Part shown: piece after piece, positions 58,523 through 64,000 of the stretch | Numbering within the stretch: the first letter of the stretch is position 1 | Layout of the letters: each line of letters starts with the position of its first letter | From: Enterobacter sichuanensis | GTDB taxonomy: Bacteria > Pseudomonadota > Gammaproteobacteria > Enterobacterales > Enterobacteriaceae | Assembly (NCBI RefSeq): GCF_002939185.1 | Contig: NZ_POVL01000018.1 | Span: 17,363 to 81,362 of the forward strand | Direction of reading: 5' to 3' | DNA: 64,000 nucleotides | Made by a program: the position numbers and the translations under genes | The notes under the pieces: model-generated | The model's database searches: none | Told to the model about the DNA's origin: nothing | The model's input: the letters and a program-made list of their open reading frames with translations, nothing else

Positions 58523-59365
58523 TTAAAGAATAATGGTTCTGTTACCGTAAACGAATACCCGCTGCGCCAGCACCTGATACAGCGCACGACTGAGCACATT
58601 CTTCTCAACGTCGCGCCCGGCGCGCATCATGTCCTCAGCCGTGTAGGTGTGATCCACATGAATTACGTCCTGCATGATGATAGGACCTTCATCCAGGTTA
58701 TCATTCACGTAGTGCGCCGTGGCTCCGATGATCTTCACGCCACGCTCATAGGCCTGATGGTAAGGACGCGCACCGATAAAGGCCGGCAGGAACGAGTGGT
58801 GAATGTTGATGATCTTATTCGGGAAGCGCGCCACGAAGGATGGCGTCAGCACGCGCATATATTTCGCCAGCACCACGTAGTCCGGGTTGTGGGCTTCAAT
58901 GGCCTGCGCCATCAGGTTGTCGTGTTCTTCACGGGTGTGGCCTTCATGGCTGACCAGCTCGAATGGAATATCAAAACGCTCGACCAGCGTGCGCAGCGTC
59001 TCGTGGTTGCCGATAACGGCCGCAATTTCGACGTCCAGACCGCCGTAGTTGGCTTTCATCAGCAGATCGCCCAGGCAATGCGCCTCTTTGGTCACCAGAA
59101 TCACGATGCGGCGTCGGCCTGCGGGGGTCAGTTCACGCACGGAGCCTTCCGGCAGCGCGCTGTCCAGATCGGCAAGCAGGGTGGTGTCGTTGAAAATACC
59201 TTCCAGTTCGGTACGCATGAAGAAACGTCCGGTACGGTGGTCAACGAACTCGTTGTTCTGCACGATATTCAGTTCATGCTTGTAACAAATGTTGGTAATT
59301 CGTGCGATCAGTCCTTTTTGATCGGGACAGATGGTGCGCAGAACTTTACGTTGTATTGATTGCAT
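58523..59365 (-). CDS. purU: Formyltetrahydrofolate deformylase
   Basis: 280 residues. N-terminal ACT domain (RTICPDQKGLIARITNICYK) and C-terminal formyltransferase-like domain with the catalytic NIHHSFLPAFIGA and TAHYVNDNLDEGPII. Hydrolyses 10-formyl-THF to give formate for PurT and balance the folate pool. Confidence 0.97.
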   Translation of the reverse strand: MQSIQRKVLRTICPDQKGLIARITNICYKHELNIVQNNEFVDHRTGRFFMRTELEGIFNDTTLLADLDSALPEGSVRELTPAGRRRIVILVTKEAHCLGDLLMKANYGGLDVEIAAVIGNHETLRTLVERFDIPFELVSHEGHTREEHDNLMAQAIEAHNPDYVVLAKYMRVLTPSFVARFPNKIINIHHSFLPAFIGARPYHQAYERGVKIIGATAHYVNDNLDEGPIIMQDVIHVDHTYTAEDMMRAGRDVEKNVLSRALYQVLAQRVFVYGNRTIIL

Positions 59366-59411
59366 CGCCGGGAAATCCTGTTTGTATTTGCGAAGTCTGG
59401 GTTGTCAGGCG

Positions 59412-59870
59412 TTACTGCCCGCAACACTTTTTAAATTTTTTACCTGAACCACACGGGCAGGGATCGTTACGACCAAACTGTGGGCGCGTTCCGTCAATAT
59501 AATACCATTGCCCGCTTTCCTTTAAGAACCGGGAACGTTCGATAATGGCGCCAGGCTTATTATTCTCGGTAAAGCGGGCCACAAAGCTGACATAACCCTC
59601 ATCAGCATGACTCCCGGTTGAGGATTCATAGACGGTAAGGCCAAGCCATTGCGTACTGGCGAACCCGGCTTCGATCTCCTGTCTGAATTCCGCCGCGTGG
59701 CAGGACGGGTGCCAGGTTTTAATCAGGTAGTCTGCGTCTTTGATCACAAAAGCAGTGTACCGTGAACGCATGAGGTGTGACGGCTCTGGTGCAACCTGAT
59801 CGCCAGAAAGATATCGCTGGCAACATAGGCTATACTCCAGAGCGCTACCACAAGGGCAGAGTTGAGACAC
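59412..59870 (-). CDS. ychJ: YchJ, SEC-C motif protein
   Basis: 152 residues from the GTG at 59870 ([17 protein letters not shown]), matching E. coli; the frame is open to 59921. Zinc-binding SEC-C-type motifs stand at both ends ([13 protein letters not shown] and [13 protein letters not shown]), with an NTF2-like UPF0225 core. Role unknown. Confidence 0.94.
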   Translation of the reverse strand: MSQLCPCGSALEYSLCCQRYLSGDQVAPEPSHLMRSRYTAFVIKDADYLIKTWHPSCHAAEFRQEIEAGFASTQWLGLTVYESSTGSHADEGYVSFVARFTENNKPGAIIERSRFLKESGQWYYIDGTRPQFGRNDPCPCGSGKKFKKCCGQ

Positions 59871-59984
59871 GATTCTCTTCCTGGAACAATAAATAAAGGC
59901 GTTAAACGCTTCGGGTAGCACTATGTTAACTGAGCTGTTGCGTTGATGCTATGTCAGGAATCCAGGGGACGTAAAACAGGGCTA

Positions 59985-60887
59985 ATGAGAAAGGTTAAAA
60001 TAGGACTGGCGCTGGGCTCAGGTGCAGCCCGCGGATGGTCACATATCGGCGTGATTAACGCGTTAAAACAGATGGGTGTTGACGTCGATATTGTTGCAGG
60101 GTGTTCAATCGGCTCGCTTGTCGGCTCCGCTTACGCGTGCGGGAAGCTGCCGGAGCTCGAGACCTGGGTGCGTTCCTTCAGTTACTGGGACGTGCTTCGT
60201 CTGATGGATCTCTCATGGCAGCGTGGCGGACTCTTACGCGGCGAACGCGTCTTTAACCAGTTCCGCCAGGTTATGCCTCTCGAAGACTTCACGGATTGCC
60301 AGATGCCGTTCGGCGCCGTCGCGACGAATCTTAGCACCGGTCGCGAGCTTTGGCTGACTGAAGGGGATATCCATCTTGCCGTTCGCGCCTCCTGCAGTAT
60401 ACCGGGCTTAATGGCGCCTGTGCCGCATAACGGCTACTGGCTTGTCGACGGTGGCGTCGTTAATCCGGTCCCCATATCTCTGACGCGTGCCATGGGGGCA
60501 GACATCGTGATTGCCGTGGACCTGCAGCATGATGCCCACCTGATGCAACAGGATCTTATGCCGGTCAATCTGCAGAGCGACGAACCTGAGGGCGAAAAAC
60601 TGGCCTGGCATGAGCGCCTGCGTGGTCGAATCGGGCGTATGACTGCACGACGCGCGGTGGCGGCCCCGACAGCCATCGAAATCATGACCACCTCAATCCA
60701 GGTACTTGAGAACCGCCTCAAGCGAAATCGTATGGCCGGCGACCCGCCAGACATTCTTATTCAACCGTACTGTCCACAAATCTCTACCCTCGATTTCCAT
60801 CGGGCTGAGGCCGCCATCGCAGCGGGCTCGTTAGCCGTCGAAAAGAAAATGAACGAACTGTTGCCTTTTGTGCGAACAGCACGTTAA
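59985..60887 (+). CDS. rssA: Patatin-like protein RssA
   Basis: 300 residues from the ATG at 59985 (MRKVKIGLALGSGAARGWSH); the frame is open to 59943. Patatin/phospholipase fold: oxyanion hole GSGAARG, nucleophile elbow GCSIGS, catalytic Asp in DGGVVNP. Upstream of rssB as in E. coli; substrate not established. Confidence 0.95.
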   Translation: MRKVKIGLALGSGAARGWSHIGVINALKQMGVDVDIVAGCSIGSLVGSAYACGKLPELETWVRSFSYWDVLRLMDLSWQRGGLLRGERVFNQFRQVMPLEDFTDCQMPFGAVATNLSTGRELWLTEGDIHLAVRASCSIPGLMAPVPHNGYWLVDGGVVNPVPISLTRAMGADIVIAVDLQHDAHLMQQDLMPVNLQSDEPEGEKLAWHERLRGRIGRMTARRAVAAPTAIEIMTTSIQVLENRLKRNRMAGDPPDILIQPYCPQISTLDFHRAEAAIAAGSLAVEKKMNELLPFVRTAR

Positions 60888-60978
60888 GCACCTTTTTTTG
60901 ACTACTTCAGCAAAATCTGACAGGCGATAGTGCCGATCGCATGCCACTATTTAGTTACTGTCAGCCAGGGGAGGAACC

Positions 60979-61992
60979 ATGACGCAGCCATTGGCCGGAA
61001 AACATATTTTGATTGTAGAAGACGAGCCCGTTTTCCGATCGCTACTGGATTCGTGGTTGTCCTCACTGGGCGCTAACACGTCACTGGCTGAAGATGGCAT
61101 CGACGCCCTGGAGAAAATGAACAGCATCACGCCCGATTTGATGATTTGCGACATTGCGATGCCGCGGATGAATGGGCTGAAGCTGGTTGAACATCTGCGT
61201 AACGAAGGCAACCAGACGCCGATTCTGGTGATATCCGCCACTGAGAATATGGCGGATATCGCGAAAGCGTTGCGTCTTGGGGTGCAGGATATTCTGCTTA
61301 AGCCGGTCAAGGATCTGAACCGGTTACGGGAAACGGTATTAGCCTGTCTTTATCCGAATATGTTTAATTCCCGGGTAGAGGAAGAGGAACGCCTTTTCCA
61401 GGACTGGGATGCCCTGGTCAGCGATCCGCCCGCTGCGGCGAAGCTTTTACAAGAACTCCAGCCGCCCGTTCAGCAAACCATTTCGCATTGCCGTATCAAT
61501 TATCGTCAGCTGGTGGCGGCAGACCAGCCTGGGCTGGTGCTGGATATTGCGCCACTGTCTGATGTCGATCTTGCGTTTTATTCCCTGGATGTCACCCGGG
61601 CGGGGGATAACGGCGTATTAGCGGCGTTACTCCTTCGTGCGTTATTTAACGGTTTGCTGCAGGAACAGTTATCGCATCAGGGACAACGGTTGCCGGAGTT
61701 AGGCAGTTTACTCAAACAAGTCAACCAGCTTTTTCGTCAGGCGAATTTACCCGGACAGTTTCCGCTGCTGGTCGGTTATTACCACAGCGGTTTAAAAAAT
61801 CTTATCCTCGTTTCAGCCGGCCTCAACGCTTCACTGAATACCGGTGAGCACCATATTCAGGTGAGTAACGGTGTGCCGCTTGGGACATTGGGAACGGCGT
61901 ATCTTAATCAAATAAGCCACCGCTGTTCCTCCTGGCAGTGCCAAATTTGGGGCGCCGGGGGACGGCTACGCTTAATGTTGTCCACGGAATAA
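60979..61992 (+). CDS. rssB: RpoS adaptor/response regulator RssB
   Basis: 337 residues. Receiver domain with D58 in LMICDIAMPRMNG and conserved K in LLKPVKD, and a C-terminal PP2C-like domain without phosphatase activity. Delivers RpoS to ClpXP. GGAGG precedes the ATG. Confidence 0.97.
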   Translation: MTQPLAGKHILIVEDEPVFRSLLDSWLSSLGANTSLAEDGIDALEKMNSITPDLMICDIAMPRMNGLKLVEHLRNEGNQTPILVISATENMADIAKALRLGVQDILLKPVKDLNRLRETVLACLYPNMFNSRVEEEERLFQDWDALVSDPPAAAKLLQELQPPVQQTISHCRINYRQLVAADQPGLVLDIAPLSDVDLAFYSLDVTRAGDNGVLAALLLRALFNGLLQEQLSHQGQRLPELGSLLKQVNQLFRQANLPGQFPLLVGYYHSGLKNLILVSAGLNASLNTGEHHIQVSNGVPLGTLGTAYLNQISHRCSSWQCQIWGAGGRLRLMLSTE

Positions 61993-62192
61993 GCAATTGG
62001 ATCTTAATTTTAAGATTGCTTTACCTGTGTTTTACGGGGAGTGCTACTATCGCTGCCCAGATTCATGCGTATTTATCCTAATTGATCGGCAACGCGTTCT
62101 TTTCAGACCCGAACTGCGGGGCGAGACTGATATACTCAACGCGTTATTTATTGCATAAAAGTTCAAAACTTGAACAGCTCAGGAGAATTTGA

Positions 62193-63101
62193 ATGGCTGC
62201 CCTAAATTCGAAAGTCAGAAAGGCCGTCATCCCGGTAGCGGGATTGGGGACCAGGATGTTACCAGCAACTAAGGCGATTCCTAAAGAGATGCTGCCTCTG
62301 GTTGATAAGCCATTAATCCAGTATGTCGTCAACGAATGTATCGCAGCCGGCATTACGGAAATTGTGCTGGTTACACATTCATCAAAAAACTCTATCGAAA
62401 ACCATTTCGATACAAGCTTTGAACTTGAAGCCATGCTGGAAAAACGTGTTAAGCGTCAGCTGTTAGAGGAAGTTCAGTCTATTTGTCCTCCGCACGTAAC
62501 TATTATGCAGGTTCGTCAGGGGCTGGCGAAAGGTCTGGGCCACGCCGTCATGTGTGCACACCCTGTTGTGGGTGACGAGCCTGTGGCGGTGATTCTGCCA
62601 GACGTAATTCTGGATGAATACGAATCCGATCTCTCTCAGGATAACCTTGCTGAGATGATCAAACGTTTCGACGAAACGGGCAGCAGCCAGATCATGGTTG
62701 AGCCGGTGGAAGACGTGACGGCTTACGGTGTGGTTGACTGCAAAGGCGTTAACCTTGAGCCGGGTGAAAGTGTGCCAATGGTTGGCGTCGTAGAGAAGCC
62801 TAAAGCCGACGTAGCGCCTTCAAACCTGGCTGTAGTGGGTCGCTATGTCCTGAGCGCCGAAATCTGGCCTCTGCTGGCTAAAACGCCTCCAGGCGCGGGT
62901 GATGAGATCCAGTTGACCGATGCCATTGATATGCTGATCGAGAAAGAGACCGTTGAGGCTTACCATATGAAAGGTAAGAGCCATGACTGCGGTAATAAGC
63001 TCGGTTATATGCAGGCATTCGTGGAATATGGCATTCGCCACAATACCCTTGGTGAAGAATTTAAAACCTGGCTCAAAGAGAGCGTAGGTATTAAGAAATA
63101 A
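62193..63101 (+). CDS. galU: UTP-glucose-1-phosphate uridylyltransferase
   Basis: 302 residues. Nucleotidyltransferase loop [20 protein letters not shown], and [20 protein letters not shown] are intact. Makes UDP-glucose for LPS, trehalose and galactose metabolism. Convergent with hns. Confidence 0.97.
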   Translation: MAALNSKVRKAVIPVAGLGTRMLPATKAIPKEMLPLVDKPLIQYVVNECIAAGITEIVLVTHSSKNSIENHFDTSFELEAMLEKRVKRQLLEEVQSICPPHVTIMQVRQGLAKGLGHAVMCAHPVVGDEPVAVILPDVILDEYESDLSQDNLAEMIKRFDETGSSQIMVEPVEDVTAYGVVDCKGVNLEPGESVPMVGVVEKPKADVAPSNLAVVGRYVLSAEIWPLLAKTPPGAGDEIQLTDAIDMLIEKETVEAYHMKGKSHDCGNKLGYMQAFVEYGIRHNTLGEEFKTWLKESVGIKK

Positions 63102-63120
63102 GCCATAGTGGTAAATGTTC

Positions 63121-63152
63121 AAAACCGGTGAGGCCTGGCCCACCGGTTTTTT
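63121..63152 (+). terminator. Intrinsic terminator of galU
   Basis: CCGGTG ... CACCGG with a 10-base spacer followed by TTTTTT, shortly after the galU stop. Confidence 0.85.
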
Positions 63153-63259
63153 ATGCCCATAAGATCCAGAGACCAGCCGGGAGTAACTGCGGCGAAACGG
63201 GAGAATAACGCTTTATGACAGAGTGTAAGGGGATGTTTGCGACAAATTTTGGTTAAAAA

Positions 63260-63285
63260 AAATCCCGCATTATGCGGGATTTTTC
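63260..63285 (-). terminator. Intrinsic terminator of hns
   Basis: AAATCCCGCAT-TATGCGGGATTTTT, A-run on the hns-distal side, 15 bp after the hns stop on the minus strand. Confidence 0.88.
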
Positions 63286-63299
63286 TGAATGCGGCTTGA

Positions 63300-63713
63300 T
63301 TAATCCTTGATCAGGAAGTCATCCAGCTGTTTACCTTGCTCATCCATGGCTTTCTTGATAACAGCAGGAGTACGACCCTGGCCAGTCCAGGTTTTAGTTT
63401 CGCCGTTCTCGTCAACATAGCTATATTTAGCAGGACGAGCAGCACGCTTAGCTTTAGTACCGGTTTTAGCTGCAGCCATGCTGTTCAGCAATTCATTTGG
63501 ATCGATACCATCAGCAATCAGCATTTCACGATATTGCTGCAGTTTACGAGTACGTTCTTCGATTTCAGCAGCAGCAGCGCTTTCTTCTTCACGACGTTCA
63601 TTAACTACAACTTCTAATTTTTCCAGCATTTCTTCAAGCGTTTCGAGGGTGCATTCTCTTGCCTGCGCACGAAGAGTACGGATGTTGTTCAGAATTTTAA
63701 GTGCTTCGCTCAT
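63300..63713 (-). CDS. hns: Nucleoid protein H-NS
   Basis: 137 residues from the ATG at 63713 ([20 protein letters not shown]), E. coli length; the open frame runs to 63770. N-terminal coiled-coil oligomerisation domain, and C-terminal DNA-binding domain with the minor-groove motif [16 protein letters not shown]. Silences A+T-rich and horizontally acquired DNA. Confidence 0.97.
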   Translation of the reverse strand: MSEALKILNNIRTLRAQARECTLETLEEMLEKLEVVVNERREEESAAAAEIEERTRKLQQYREMLIADGIDPNELLNSMAAAKTGTKAKRAARPAKYSYVDENGETKTWTGQGRTPAVIKKAMDEQGKQLDDFLIKD

Positions 63714-64000
63714 TGTAGTAATCTCAAACTTATAATGGGGGGTGGTTTGTTGACCTAATAATAGAGCCATAAATTCAGATGTGCAATAGCCAGGAATGTA
63801 AGGAATTCAAAAAATACTAAATAATGCCGCTATTATTAATTACGCTAACTTAAATTTCATCGCCCGACAGTCTCGCTTGTTATCACGCAAACCAGCTTTA
63901 CCCGGCCGCTCGCCTGTTTTTTTGTGACATTTACCGCAGGAATTATAGTTGCGGCGGAGAAATATCAGCCTTTCGTATTAGTTCCCGTCAGGGATGCTAA
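63714..64000. other. hns upstream region, no gene seen
   Basis: An A+T-rich leader and promoter region for hns. No frame here is convincing; in E. coli tdk begins just beyond. Confidence 0.5.

Overview
The window is a piece of an enterobacterial chromosome, best matched to the Enterobacter/Klebsiella group. The backbone from about 14.7 kb to the right end keeps the gene order known from Escherichia coli (ychF-pth-ychH-dauA-prs-ispE-lolB-hemA-prfA-prmC-sirB1-kdsA-chaA/B/C-ychN ... ychO-narL-narX-narK-narGHJI-tRNA-Tyr-purU-ychJ-rssA-rssB-galU-hns). It also carries an assimilatory nasR-nasFEDCBA locus, which E. coli lacks and Klebsiella/Enterobacter have. Protein identities were judged by reading translations against remembered family members; no database search was run.

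Positions 1-14.6 kb are an accessory element that ends in a P4-type tyrosine integrase next to the 3' end of ychF. Reading inward from that junction it holds the integrase, an unknown gene, a RepA-type replication initiator with an AlpA-like regulator, an origin-like segment (four 13-bp iterons and two DnaA boxes), and a small XRE regulator. Beyond these lie a five-gene coupled operon of unknown function (PH-like membrane protein, lipoprotein, small protein, YpsA/'molybdenum carrier' SLOG-type protein, small protein), a proteaseless Lon-like AAA+ ATPase with a zinc finger divergent from its own HTH regulator, a repeat-rich non-coding stretch, and an HTH-hsdR-TrlF-like restriction operon cut by the left edge. 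The non-coding stretch holds about 13 copies of an 11-bp unit in helical phase. The element looks like an integrated plasmid-like island with a defence cargo.

The middle (14.7-33 kb) is housekeeping: translation (pth, prfA, prmC), PRPP, isoprenoid, heme and KDO synthesis, lipoprotein sorting, ion transport (chaA) and a FliA-type chemoreceptor. sirB2 is reduced to a 46-codon remnant that keeps both translational couplings. A full-length MerR/TipAS (AlbA-like) regulator sits between ychH and dauA.

Positions 33-57 kb form a nitrate island. NasR and a sigma-54 promoter with an ANTAR leader/terminator control nitrate uptake (NasFED), a fused NasC-NasB-NirD-like nitrite reductase, and the NasA nitrate reductase. 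NarX/NarL, FNR boxes and NarL heptamers control NarK and respiratory nitrate reductase NarGHJI. The most striking single observation is that the NarL phospho-acceptor Asp59 is encoded as Val (GTT instead of GAT), which should abolish normal nitrate signalling to narK and narG. The right end (57-64 kb) has an EamA exporter with a divergent Lrp-type regulator, tRNA-Tyr with a textbook stringent promoter, and the conserved purU-hns block.
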